Part shown: in pieces, positions 1-7,312 of the stretch
Position numbering within the stretch: position 1 is the stretch's first letter
How the letters are laid out: each line of letters starts with the position of its first letter
Origin: Candidatus Heimdallarchaeota archaeon
GTDB taxonomy: Archaea; Asgardarchaeota; Heimdallarchaeia; Heimdallarchaeales; Kariarchaeaceae
Assembly: GCA_027016475.1 (NCBI GenBank)
Contig: JALUTL010000422.1
Coordinates: forward strand, 4,745 to 19,707
DNA length: 14,963 nt
Direction: 5' to 3'
Position numbers and translations under genes: made by a program
The notes under the pieces: generated by a model
Told to the model about the DNA's origin: nothing
Database searches by the model: none
What the model saw: only the letters and a program-made list of their open reading frames with translations

Positions 1-6
1 TTTTTA

Positions 7-10
7 GAGG
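7..10 (+). promoter_or_regulatory. Shine-Dalgarno-like site of homoserine kinase gene
   Basis: GAGG lies 5 nt before the ATG at 16 and 14 nt before the alternative ATG at 25, so it favours the ATG at 16. This is one of the few convincing ribosome binding sites in the window and suggests the gene is internal to a transcript that begins outside the window. Confidence 0.5.
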
Positions 11-15
11 AAGTT

Positions 16-897
16 ATGGAGATCATGGCTGAAGCTCCTGCTACTATAGCAAATGTGGCGGTGGGATTTGACATTCTTGGGTTTGCGTTTCCTGTGCTGA
101 AGGATAGGGTTTGGATTTCAAAAACTGACGGCGACATTGAGTTACGGGAGATTGTTGGTTCCCGACTTCCATCTGATCCATCGAAAAACACTGCCACTGT
201 CCCATTGATTCGGATGAAGGAAGAATTGGGCTTGGCTTTTGGCTTTTCAGTAAAACTTGAAAAGGGCATTCCCTTAAGCTCGGGGCTTGGGGGTTCTGCT
301 GCTTCTGCCGTTGCTGCCGTGCTGGCCGCAAACGAACTTTTGGATGAGCCTTTGACCAGGAGGGAACTGTTTCGATATGCCTTGGCAGGTGAAGCAATTG
401 CCTCAGGGGGTGTCCACGGGGACAATGTTGCTCCTGCCTTGTATGGGGGATTGACCATGTGCTTGGAATCCACCAATGGATTTGACATTATTTCGTTGCC
501 TGTTCCTGAGCTGCATTGTGTTGTCATTCACCCTCCCCAACAGATTCAAACCCGCAATGCCCGTAAGATCTTGTCGCCAACAGTTCCGTTGTCTCTATAT
601 GTCCGCCAATCCATGAGGCTTGCTGCATTTCTTCATGCAGTTCACACAAATGATTTTGCATTGCTTAGGAGATTCTTTGAGGATCTGGTCATTGAACCTC
701 AGCGTTCATCCTTGATCCCTCAATTTTCATCGCTGAAATCATTGGCGATTAACTGTGGTGCAATTGGGTTTTCCATTGCCGGTGCAGGGCCCAGCATGTT
801 CAGTTGGTTAGAAACTGAAGAGGATGCGCATGAATTTCAGGAGCAGGTAAACAATCGTTTTCCGGAGTGCTATGTATGGGCAAGTCCTTTGAAGTGA
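16..897 (+). CDS. thrB: Homoserine kinase (GHMP kinase family, bacterial type)
   Basis: Phosphorylates L-homoserine with ATP to O-phospho-homoserine, the step before threonine synthase; cytoplasmic. The 293-aa protein has the three GHMP kinase signatures: an N-terminal EAPATIANVAVGFDILG segment (residues 6-22), the ATP-binding loop PLSSGLGGSAA (86-96) and the C-terminal SIAGAGPS motif (253-260). The SGGVHGDNVAP stretch (130-140) matches the substrate and Mg region of bacterial homoserine kinases. Length is slightly below the usual 300-310 aa. A GAGG 5 nt upstream supports the ATG at 16; the ATG at 25 is also possible. The stop codon abuts the ATG of the threonine synthase gene (TGA-ATG), so the two are surely co-transcribed. 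Recalled similarity is to gammaproteobacterial and Bacteroidetes-type enzymes, which suggests bacterial origin. An aspartokinase/homoserine dehydrogenase gene may lie just upstream, outside the window. Confidence 0.93.
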   Translation: MEIMAEAPATIANVAVGFDILGFAFPVLKDRVWISKTDGDIELREIVGSRLPSDPSKNTATVPLIRMKEELGLAFGFSVKLEKGIPLSSGLGGSAASAVAAVLAANELLDEPLTRRELFRYALAGEAIASGGVHGDNVAPALYGGLTMCLESTNGFDIISLPVPELHCVVIHPPQQIQTRNARKILSPTVPLSLYVRQSMRLAAFLHAVHTNDFALLRRFFEDLVIEPQRSSLIPQFSSLKSLAINCGAIGFSIAGAGPSMFSWLETEEDAHEFQEQVNNRFPECYVWASPLK

Positions 898-2199
898 ATG
901 GGAAATGGTAATAACTGGCTAGTTTTAACTGACAACATGGAATATGCAAGTACTCGGGGGTATGGGTCAGTATCTCTTAGCGAGGCAATCCTTGCAGGGT
1001 TGGCACCGGATGGTGGCCTTTTCATTCCGACTGAGTTTCCATCTTTTCTGCCAGATGATTTCCGAGATTCCGACAGCTTGATTGATATAGGCGTCAGACT
1101 GCTCCAACCTTTTGCAGAGGCAGATGATGTTATCGGGCGCAATCTTCGGAGGCTTGTTGAGGCATCATTGAACTTTCCGATTCCTCTGCACTTTCTGACT
1201 GAGGATACTGCCGTTCTGGAATTGTTCCATGGCCCGACTGCGGCATTCAAGGATGTGGGTGCAAAGTTCTTGGCCCAATGCTTCAGTTTACTGAGCAAAG
1301 ATGCACCACGCACCATTTTGGTTGCCACGTCAGGGGACACGGGTGGGGCTGTGGCCTCTGCATTCCATGGTCTTGACAATGTGCGGGTCTGCATCCTTTT
1401 TCCGAAAGACAAGGTTTCCGCACTTCAAGAACGGCAACTTACCTGTTGGGGGAACAATATTCTTTCCCTTAAGGTTCGCGGAGACTTTGATGATTGCCAA
1501 CGCCTTGTAAAAGAGCTTTTCAGGGATGATGATGCAGGTAGCTTCAATTTCAGCTCGGCAAACTCGATCAACATTGGCAGGCTTCTTCCCCAGTGCATTT
1601 ACTATGCACATTCCAGTCTCCGATATTTTCATGACCGGGGAAAAGGGGCAAACTACATCATTCCGACGGGGAACATGGGCAATGCCTCGGCATGCATTTG
1701 GACGCGGGCAATGGGGTTGCCCATTGAAGAAATTCACTTGTCCACCAACAGCAATGATGTAATTCCCCAATACTTTGAGAAAGGTCATTTTAATCCAAAA
1801 CCTTCGTTGAAAACATTGGCCAATGCAATGGATGTGGGGAATCCCAGCAACATGGAACGTTTCATGGCTATGAAACCACAACCTGCTGGCATTTTTGCTG
1901 CTTCCGTGACTGATGGAGAAATTCGGGAGGCCATTTCTTCGGTTTGGCATAAATGGCATTACCTGATTGATCCCCATACTGCTACCGCCTTTCAGGTTTG
2001 GAATGAACGAGCGGGACCGTGGATTTTGGTGGGTACTGCCCACCCCGGAAAATTTTTGGAAGTTGTCGCCCCTATAGTGGATGTAGAAGTCCCCATCCCC
2101 GAATCCCTGAAAAAATTACAAGATCGAGAGCAGGTGTTTGTCGAGGTTGATGCAACCACAGGCTCTATCAAGGGTGCACTGGCCAGTTTTCTCAGTTGA
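898..2199 (+). CDS. thrC: Threonine synthase (PLP enzyme, E. coli-like class)
   Basis: Converts O-phospho-L-homoserine to L-threonine using pyridoxal phosphate; cytoplasmic, last step of threonine synthesis. The protein is 433 aa from the ATG at 898. LELFHGPTAAFKDVGAKF (107-124) contains the PLP-binding lysine K118. TSGDTGGAVA follows at about 144, SANSINIGRL at about 220 and a GTAHPGKF motif near the C-terminus, all as in E. coli and Bacteroidetes ThrC. The typical N-terminus (YxSTRG...VSLSEAILAGLAPDGGLF) begins at Met14, so the true start may be the ATG at 937; no clear Shine-Dalgarno decides between them. It directly follows the homoserine kinase gene with no gap. This branch is not the shorter threonine synthase common in archaea, so the pair looks acquired from bacteria. 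The function is certain from the motifs; the origin is inference. Confidence 0.95.
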   Translation: MGNGNNWLVLTDNMEYASTRGYGSVSLSEAILAGLAPDGGLFIPTEFPSFLPDDFRDSDSLIDIGVRLLQPFAEADDVIGRNLRRLVEASLNFPIPLHFLTEDTAVLELFHGPTAAFKDVGAKFLAQCFSLLSKDAPRTILVATSGDTGGAVASAFHGLDNVRVCILFPKDKVSALQERQLTCWGNNILSLKVRGDFDDCQRLVKELFRDDDAGSFNFSSANSINIGRLLPQCIYYAHSSLRYFHDRGKGANYIIPTGNMGNASACIWTRAMGLPIEEIHLSTNSNDVIPQYFEKGHFNPKPSLKTLANAMDVGNPSNMERFMAMKPQPAGIFAASVTDGEIREAISSVWHKWHYLIDPHTATAFQVWNERAGPWILVGTAHPGKFLEVVAPIVDVEVPIPESLKKLQDREQVFVEVDATTGSIKGALASFLS

Positions 2200-2636
2200 A
2201 CTTTCCTTTTCCGAAATGTTCAAATTCATACTTTGGGCTTGATATTCATGGGGAGATTACTCTTTTCCTTAACGTTGGTGATTTTGCTTGTTGCATTGAA
2301 CAAACTGCCACATATTCTCAACAAAACGATTGTGTGAACGCAGAAACCATTGCTATTGCGGCAATTTCGGGGTTGAAGTACAATGTGACTGATGTTTCCG
2401 TTCATAAGGGGTCGTGTGTTCATTTTATATTTGAAAACAAGGACACCCAATTTCATGATCTGGTAATAGACAGCTTTTCTGGATTTGGGGGTGTTGATTT
2501 GGATGCCGAAGCAGGAGAAACAAGCGAAGCGCGTGTTCAGATGCCAAATGCAACAATGACGCTGGAATTCTATTGCAGTGTCCCTGGTCATCGTGATGGT
2601 GGGATGAAGGCTTCTTGCGACTCATTGAGCCTGTGA
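2196..2636 (+). CDS. Plastocyanin-like type 1 copper protein (cupredoxin), probable N-terminal frameshift
   Basis: Small blue-copper electron carrier, expected outside the membrane. In the 146-aa frame the four type-1 copper ligands are visible: H87 in TQFHDLV, then C127, H132 and M137 in FYCSVPGHRDGGM, in the classic Cys-x4-His-x4-Met spacing. The cupredoxin domain starts near residue 50 (ETIAIAAISGLKYNV). The residues before it are not convincing as an N-terminus: the frame opens with a TTG overlapping the threonine synthase stop, and no signal peptide is seen. A good signal peptide is encoded in another frame at 2248-2337. Adding one A to the AAAA run at 2323-2326 would join that peptide to residue N44 of this frame, giving an exported protein of about 128 aa. 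A GTG at 2334 is an alternative start without signal. The copper domain is certain; start and integrity are not. Confidence 0.8.
   Translation: MNFPFPKCSNSYFGLDIHGEITLFLNVGDFACCIEQTATYSQQNDCVNAETIAIAAISGLKYNVTDVSVHKGSCVHFIFENKDTQFHDLVIDSFSGFGGVDLDAEAGETSEARVQMPNATMTLEFYCSVPGHRDGGMKASCDSLSL
2248..2337 (+). other. Signal-peptide-like ORF out of frame with the cupredoxin domain
   Basis: An ATG opens a 29-codon frame beginning MGR followed by the hydrophobic run LLFSLTLVILLVALNKL, which is a textbook export signal, then ends at a TGA just where the cupredoxin domain begins. It is one nucleotide short of being in frame with that domain. The simplest reading is that this is the true N-terminus of the copper protein, separated from it by a 1-nt deletion (sequencing error or real mutation), most likely in the A-run at 2323-2326. 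Confidence 0.6.
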
Positions 2637-2817
2637 ATGTGACTACGACTTCGACATTTAGAGTCAATCAACCCACTCTCGAGCAATTCCTCTATCGATC
2701 TTTGGATTGCTGGTTGGGGGAGTGGTATTGCTTTTCAAACGGAAGGTGGCAACAAAAACTTTATGAAATGACAATTGGTCGGTTGATTGCGTCAAATGGG
2801 GGTTGTCTCAGGAACGC

Positions 2818-2841
2818 GGAAAAATTTTTCCCACATTTTTT
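2818..2841 (+). terminator. Palindrome followed by T-run, possible terminator
   Basis: The perfect 14-bp palindrome GGAAAAATTTTTCC (2818-2831) is followed by CACA and six Ts (2836-2841). Archaeal termination depends mainly on T-runs, so this could end the threonine/cupredoxin transcript. The palindrome itself has little loop and is weak as an RNA hairpin. Confidence 0.35.
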
Positions 2842-2898
2842 CTCAAGAATATTATGAATTGAATGCTGTTCATTGACATTCCGTTAAACTTTTTCATG

Positions 2899-2905
2899 AT
2901 TTTAT
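2899..2905 (+). promoter_or_regulatory. TATA-like box for the 207-aa longin-like gene
   Basis: ATTTTAT is centred 31 bp before the ATG at 2933, which would put transcription start about 5 nt before the codon. A weak AAGGT at 2921-2925 could alternatively serve as a ribosome binding site if the transcript starts further upstream. Confidence 0.4.
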
Positions 2906-2932
2906 CACATTGCTACACAAAAGGTAAAAAGC

Positions 2933-3556
2933 ATGAAAACCATAGGTAACAAGCTGATAACCGAGGTGAAATGTATAGCTCAACAACCAATCATATCCAT
3001 GGGTGATATCGTGTCACAGGTCTTTGTGATCCATCGGTCAGGCGTGGTCATACTTTCCCGGATATATCGAGAAAGTTGCCTGTCCACAGATCCTCAGCTT
3101 GTTGGGGGGTTGTTGGGTGCTTTGCTTATGCTGATACAGAACGAAACTCAGAATGGTGGAAAATATTGCAGTTGGGAGATGGATGGAAACCATCGGCTTC
3201 GGGATATTGGCATGAGCTGTAGCCGCTGGTTCATTGCCAACCACCAAGATTATTCTTTGGCGGTGTTGGTTCCTCATAGCTCCCCATTGATCAGTGCACA
3301 GAGGTATGACATCATCCAAAAGATCAACTCAAAGATTATCCAATCCTTCATGATCTTTTTGGAGTTCAATGGCAATGGCAATTCACATGAAGTCATACGG
3401 GATTACTCTTTGCAATTTGGCGAAACATTGGACAGTCTCATCTATGAATGCCTCTACGATTCACTCGGGCTGCGCATCGTGTTTGAACGTGGTTCACAGT
3501 ATGACTTGGGCCAAGAATTGCTGCTTGCCCGTCAGAAAAGGGAGCTAAACAATTGA
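2933..3556 (+). CDS. Single-domain longin/roadblock-like protein
   Basis: Unnamed 207-aa protein, not assignable to a characterised family by motif. Residues 26-142 fit the longin-like order: two strands (IVSQVFVIHRSGVVILSRIY), an amphipathic helix DPQLVGGLLGALLMLIQNE (53-71), three further strands (about 78-115) and closing helices. The helix motif closely matches the one in the 475-aa protein at 12722-14149 (NPQLISGMLSALFIFMREE), so the two share a domain. The last 60 residues are helical and charged. The TATA-like box 31 bp upstream supports the ATG at 2933; Met23 (ATG at 2999), nearer the usual domain start, is possible. The 3' end overlaps the opposing 897-aa gene by 25 bp. Eukaryotic longin and roadblock folds bind or regulate small GTPases; that role here is inference. 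Confidence 0.75.
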   Translation: MKTIGNKLITEVKCIAQQPIISMGDIVSQVFVIHRSGVVILSRIYRESCLSTDPQLVGGLLGALLMLIQNETQNGGKYCSWEMDGNHRLRDIGMSCSRWFIANHQDYSLAVLVPHSSPLISAQRYDIIQKINSKIIQSFMIFLEFNGNGNSHEVIRDYSLQFGETLDSLIYECLYDSLGLRIVFERGSQYDLGQELLLARQKRELNN

Positions 3557-6225
3557 GTAAGTTGTTCTAAGGTTTCAGGAGACAGTGGGTCAGAGAGTGG
3601 GTCTTCCTTTTTCAGAATGTTCAATGATTCTTCAACGAATTTTTTGAACAGTAGCATGTCAGTTGACCCCCGTATTGTCCGGAACAAGTTGAACCGGAAC
3701 TGTTCTTTTATGGTGGAATAGATGGCCCCTCCCTGCAAGATGACATGTTCCACATGATCTGTGGGGTCATGGACTTCCTGCATCAGATCTTCCAAGCTTT
3801 TGAGAAAGTTCTCCAAGAGGCTGGTATAGAGCAATTGCTTTTCAGCATCTGTTGTTGCTCTAAAGACAACTCTTTCATTCTTGTACAGGATTATCATGCT
3901 GGATCCTTTCAGATCGCCGATGGAGGTTATGAATGATTTGGAGTAGGTGAAGAGCTCACTTGTCGGATAGTGAAAGAGTTCATCTATTACATACTTTAGT
4001 TGTGAAACTGTCGGTAAAGGATATTTGCTGATGATTGGATCCAATATCTGAAAAACGGGGAGTTCGTCTCCATGTTTCCGAAACCAATCCACCAGTTCCT
4101 TGCAAGCCATATAATAGTCAATTGCCTTTTTTTCACTTTCACTGATTAGGAAAAGGGATCCGAGAAGGAAGAGGGAATAAATCCGTACAAGTTTCTGCTC
4201 AAACTTGATCCCGATCATATCAAGATAATTTAATTCCCCCCTCAAACGCTCTCGAACGATTTGGACCTGTTTTTTCTCGAAAAGCTTGTCGAACAGTATT
4301 TTGATTATCGCAATGTTTCGTTGTATCAAAGGACCGAATTTTTCGGGAACTTCATTTCCTAGCACAGAACGGCTCTCATCATCAAAGAGATAAAAATATA
4401 GGATTTCCAGGAAAGCGGATTTGCGTGTCAGTTTTTTACCCAAAGTAATTCCGCGATCATCTTGAATCGGGGAAGCCAATTGCTTTTCAATTATGGCAGT
4501 GATATTCTTGGCCTTTTGCCTATGGCTGGTCGTCAAAACATATTCCATGAATTCTCGGAGCACTTGGGTTTTCTCGTTCTTTCTCACGGGTTCTTCTGCA
4601 AGCTGAATTGTCCAATGCTCTTCCTTTCCAATTTCAATCAGGATAGGTACAATATGTTCAGTTTGCTGTTGCTTGAGGCGATTGAAACGGTTCTTTTTTG
4701 TAGTGATAACCATCATGATTTGGTCTTTGATGCGTCTGTTTAGATTGAAAACATCTTCTTTGAATTTGGCAAATAGCGATTCAAACACAACTAGGACATT
4801 TGTCTCCAAATTGGTGGAACACTTGGCCATGGCCATCATTAGGTTTGGAATTTTCTCAATTCTTCCATGCAAATATTCATTTTTTGATGCAAATGACAGG
4901 ATTTGAGTCATCACTTCCTGCTCATGTTCAGTAACTCCTTCAGTGACAAAGATTGCCCTAGCCACCTGATAAACATTTTGGGCCATTATTGAAAATGATA
5001 GATCTTGACTAATTTGAGGCACTTGTGGCAGTGGCTTGGGTTCTTCAACCTCCAGTTGAAAATATTTTTTGAGGATTCCCTCCAATCGTCGCTCCATTTC
5101 ACGCGAGATTCCGACTGATTTTCCATTGCCGACAATGCCGTACAGCAATGGCATTGCTTCCTTTGCAAACGCAAGAAGTTGAAGTTGAAGCTCCATTTTG
5201 TGCTTTTTTGAGAAGAGTGTAAAGGAAAAATTCTCTAAATCCATTGTTATGATCGCTCCTTTTCTGTAAATTGCCTGTTTCAATCTTTCGTCATATTGGT
5301 ATATTTCTTGAAGGAGCTCATTCAGTGCCAAAACGAACCATCCCAACATAGGAGCAAGGACTTCTCCTCCTTTATGTGCACTTCTCCCGAAAATGGTGAG
5401 CGATTCATAGTTTATGGTTAGTGCAACCAAATCTGCAGACGGATTTACTTGAACAAATTTCGTAAAACTGACCAAATACTCCCATTCAACTTTCATAATT
5501 TCATCAAGTAGCTGAACCACTTTTTGCTGAGGTTCTTGTTTTTTCAATTCAAATATTCTGGTGAACAGCTCGAACGGGACACCCAAAAGCTGTTCAGGAG
5601 CAATTTCCGCAACCCATTCCAGCTTTGCGACTGCGTTAGCCAATAATCTTATGCTTTTGTCATATCCGAAAATCAGCCGCACAAGAATCGCTTCAATTAT
5701 TTCCAAAAACGTTTCAAGAACTGTTTGCAACCCTGTTTGAAGCATGGTTCTGAACTCTCTGATAAATTCCAGCACCATTTGTCCAAGTTGTAAATTGTTA
5801 AACCCTTCCTTCTGCAAAATTTCAACTGCCAGTTTGATTATTGCTAAGTTTCCTTCGATAAGCCAGTATTTTTCCTCTGTCACAATGCTCTCTTGATTTT
5901 CTGGAGCTATCAATAAGGTATTGTCATATCCTTGGACACTTTCTGCCACGCTTCTTTCGAGATTTTCCCTGATAAGGTCGAATGGATCCATCTGCACCAG
6001 AAATGTGAACGTTGGTCGTTCTTTGTCATCATCAGGGAAATATATCCGTTCCTTTATCAAACTTTGGCCGTATTCGCTGAGTAGATGGCGAATTGATTGT
6101 GCATCTTCCTCCTTTTCAACAATCAGTATACCATCTTTGATTGTGAGAAGCAGAAAGAGACCTTCATTTGGGTCTTTTGGATGGTGTTCTGCCCATGAAC
6201 TATGCACAGGAAAGAAATATTTCAC
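3532..6225 (-). CDS. Large helical multi-domain protein with duplicated longin-like modules
   Basis: Unnamed 897-aa, apparently cytoplasmic protein without signal peptide or membrane helix. Region 1 (about 20-100) has strand-strand-helix-strand-strand-helix order (FLLLTIKDGILIVEKE, then RPTFTFLVQMD), a possible third, small longin-like fold. About 115-260 is helical. Residues 264-365 form a longin-like domain (LTINYESLTIFG, a helix around 288-308, RKGAIITMDLENFSFTLFS). About 400-740 is mostly helical, including a TPR-like stretch at 672-735. Residues 770-872 form a second longin-like domain (SSMIILYKNERVVF, QGGAIYSTIKEQFRFNLF). The stretch FEQKLVRIYSLFLLGSLF aligns with FNQKILTMFVFYIRSLLHH of the neighbouring 475-aa protein, so they share a helical plus longin unit. 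Start is a GTG 28 bp behind a TATA-like box. Function unknown; a scaffold or GTPase-regulatory role is inference. Confidence 0.8.
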   Translation of the reverse strand: MKYFFPVHSSWAEHHPKDPNEGLFLLLTIKDGILIVEKEEDAQSIRHLLSEYGQSLIKERIYFPDDDKERPTFTFLVQMDPFDLIRENLERSVAESVQGYDNTLLIAPENQESIVTEEKYWLIEGNLAIIKLAVEILQKEGFNNLQLGQMVLEFIREFRTMLQTGLQTVLETFLEIIEAILVRLIFGYDKSIRLLANAVAKLEWVAEIAPEQLLGVPFELFTRIFELKKQEPQQKVVQLLDEIMKVEWEYLVSFTKFVQVNPSADLVALTINYESLTIFGRSAHKGGEVLAPMLGWFVLALNELLQEIYQYDERLKQAIYRKGAIITMDLENFSFTLFSKKHKMELQLQLLAFAKEAMPLLYGIVGNGKSVGISREMERRLEGILKKYFQLEVEEPKPLPQVPQISQDLSFSIMAQNVYQVARAIFVTEGVTEHEQEVMTQILSFASKNEYLHGRIEKIPNLMMAMAKCSTNLETNVLVVFESLFAKFKEDVFNLNRRIKDQIMMVITTKKNRFNRLKQQQTEHIVPILIEIGKEEHWTIQLAEEPVRKNEKTQVLREFMEYVLTTSHRQKAKNITAIIEKQLASPIQDDRGITLGKKLTRKSAFLEILYFYLFDDESRSVLGNEVPEKFGPLIQRNIAIIKILFDKLFEKKQVQIVRERLRGELNYLDMIGIKFEQKLVRIYSLFLLGSLFLISESEKKAIDYYMACKELVDWFRKHGDELPVFQILDPIISKYPLPTVSQLKYVIDELFHYPTSELFTYSKSFITSIGDLKGSSMIILYKNERVVFRATTDAEKQLLYTSLLENFLKSLEDLMQEVHDPTDHVEHVILQGGAIYSTIKEQFRFNLFRTIRGSTDMLLFKKFVEESLNILKKEDPLSDPLSPETLEQLTQLFSSLF

Positions 6226-6490
6226 TTACAGTCCCCAGAATGTTTATCCATATAATTGGTATATTCCTTTATTATGTTATTGGTAACACGTTTCATAGAA
6301 TGGCAATAGGTGTCTTGATTCGCCTCCTTAGCTTCCTCTGCATCCTATGGAAGGACGTTAAACGCAAAACTCACCTGTGTTTCCGATGAAAACTTGGTTC
6401 AAAGGCATTACTGATACAAAAGGTTGCATGTAACAAAATGGTGCAATTTTGCCCCCTCTGCGCAATTAGAGCTTTTGATTGTTCAAAACA
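6226..6490. other. 265-bp intergenic region between lipase and 897-aa gene
   Basis: It holds the TATA-like promoter of the 897-aa gene at its left edge (6250-6256) and a hairpin at its right edge (6484-6505). Between them I see only a near-palindrome GTTGCATGTAAC (6423-6434, 10 of 12 symmetric positions) and no open frame that looks real. Confidence 0.5.
6250..6256 (-). promoter_or_regulatory. TATA-like box for the 897-aa gene
   Basis: On the reverse strand ATTATAT is centred 28 bp before the GTG start at 6225. That spacing predicts transcription beginning at or within a few bases of the start codon, so it supports the GTG as the true start. Confidence 0.5.
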
Positions 6491-6505
6491 TCAATTAATG
6501 TTTTG
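6484..6505 (-). terminator. Hairpin across the lipase stop codon
   Basis: CAAAACAT and ATGTTTTG form a perfect 8-bp stem around a 6-nt loop (CAATTA). The stop codon of the lipase gene (6491-6493) lies inside. Position at the gene end suggests a terminator or 3'-end stabiliser. There is no long T-run directly behind it on the reverse strand. Confidence 0.35.
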
Positions 6506-7276
6506 CATAATCTTTTCAATCAGTTCAACATAGTAGTGCATCATATGTTCATTGAGTGCCTCTCCTTCCAATGCGCTGACTACTGCTTCAATCTGTGCTT
6601 CCAGTTTTTCGTATCTTTTCGGGCTAACAATGGCTCGTTTTTCATCATCCAACAATACAAATTGCTTGAGGTGGCGATAACCAAATGTACGAGGGGGGAT
6701 TTTTGGAACCAGATCCTTGTCATTTGCTATTACGAAGGAAGTATCGATTTTCTTGGCAAAAAGTCTTGCAAACCATCTGTTGCAGCTTCTTGGCATGGCA
6801 AAGCCGGTGAAGTTTGTCTGCAACGAGTACTTGGTCTTAAGGGAAATGGCTGCAATTGCCCCTATACCTGCTCCCAAAGAATATCCAATAACTGTGATCT
6901 GCGATACTCTGGGATTGACTGCCCTGATTTCATCGATTTTCCGGTAAATCGTTGCTTCGACTGACTTGAATGCGTTCAAAAATCCTGCGTGAACTTTAGG
7001 TTTGCAAAACCACCTTCGTGTTTTTGGATAGGGTACCAATAGGATGTTTATATCTGTCCAAAAGTCTCTTGGTGAATCTGTGCCTTTGAAGACCACGAGT
7101 ATTTCCTTTGGGGATTCTGCGACATAACATTGGGTATCTGCTTTCTTTTCATCAATGAAAGCAAACATCTCATATCCAAGGGGTCTTATTTTGTCCCTAA
7201 TGACTGCTTCATCTGAATAGGTCAGCAGTGCAAGGTCTGTATGTTTTTTTGCTGCCTCCAATGAGAATGATTTCAT
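6491..7276 (-). CDS. Class 3 lipase family protein (alpha/beta hydrolase)
   Basis: Predicted ester or lipid hydrolase of the lipase class 3 family (fungal/plant triacylglycerol-lipase type), 261 aa, no signal peptide, so probably cytoplasmic. Motifs: ILVVFKGTDSPRDFWTDI (59-76) around the oxyanion region, the nucleophile elbow VIGYSLGAG with Ser133, ANDKDLVPKIPP carrying the likely acid Asp188, and the C-terminal EHMMHYY with His244 or His247 as the catalytic base. The full triad is therefore present. The ATG at 7276 sits 28 bp behind a TATA-like box inside the 36-bp gap to the upstream 475-aa gene, so it can be transcribed on its own while possibly also reading through. Family assignment is secure; substrate is unknown. 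The neighbourhood with longin-module proteins hints at a membrane-lipid role, which is inference. Confidence 0.87.
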   Translation of the reverse strand: MKSFSLEAAKKHTDLALLTYSDEAVIRDKIRPLGYEMFAFIDEKKADTQCYVAESPKEILVVFKGTDSPRDFWTDINILLVPYPKTRRWFCKPKVHAGFLNAFKSVEATIYRKIDEIRAVNPRVSQITVIGYSLGAGIGAIAAISLKTKYSLQTNFTGFAMPRSCNRWFARLFAKKIDTSFVIANDKDLVPKIPPRTFGYRHLKQFVLLDDEKRAIVSPKRYEKLEAQIEAVVSALEGEALNEHMMHYYVELIEKIMQNIN

Positions 7277-7301
7277 TCAACCAAACTGTCTTCTGCTCCA
7301 A

Positions 7302-7307
7302 TTTAAA
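7302..7307 (-). promoter_or_regulatory. TATA-like box for the lipase gene
   Basis: TTTAAA (within AATTTAAATT on the reverse strand) is centred about 28 bp before the ATG at 7276, giving a predicted leaderless transcript. It lies in the 36-bp gap behind the upstream gene's stop codon. Confidence 0.5.
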
Positions 7308-7312
7308 TTTTA

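Larger units (their letters stand above)
2637..2932. other. Intergenic stretch without a convincing gene
   Basis: About 300 bp between the cupredoxin and the next gene. I see no credible coding sequence. The open frame 2615-2857 starts at a TTG inside the cupredoxin gene, is rich in Cys and Trp and resembles nothing I know. The stretch ends with a palindrome plus T-run (2818-2841) and then the TATA-like promoter of the gene at 2933. Confidence 0.6.

Noticed and set aside
1330..2043. 237-aa reverse open frame opposite threonine synthase
   Set aside because: It lies wholly inside a confidently identified gene on the other strand and has no recognisable motif; a shadow frame.
2615..2857. 80-aa forward open frame after the cupredoxin
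   Set aside because: It starts at a TTG inside the cupredoxin gene, has odd composition rich in Cys and Trp, no promoter or ribosome binding site, and resembles no family I know.
6479..6964. 161-aa forward open frame opposite the lipase
   Set aside because: Antisense to a gene with an intact catalytic triad; no motif or promoter of its own.
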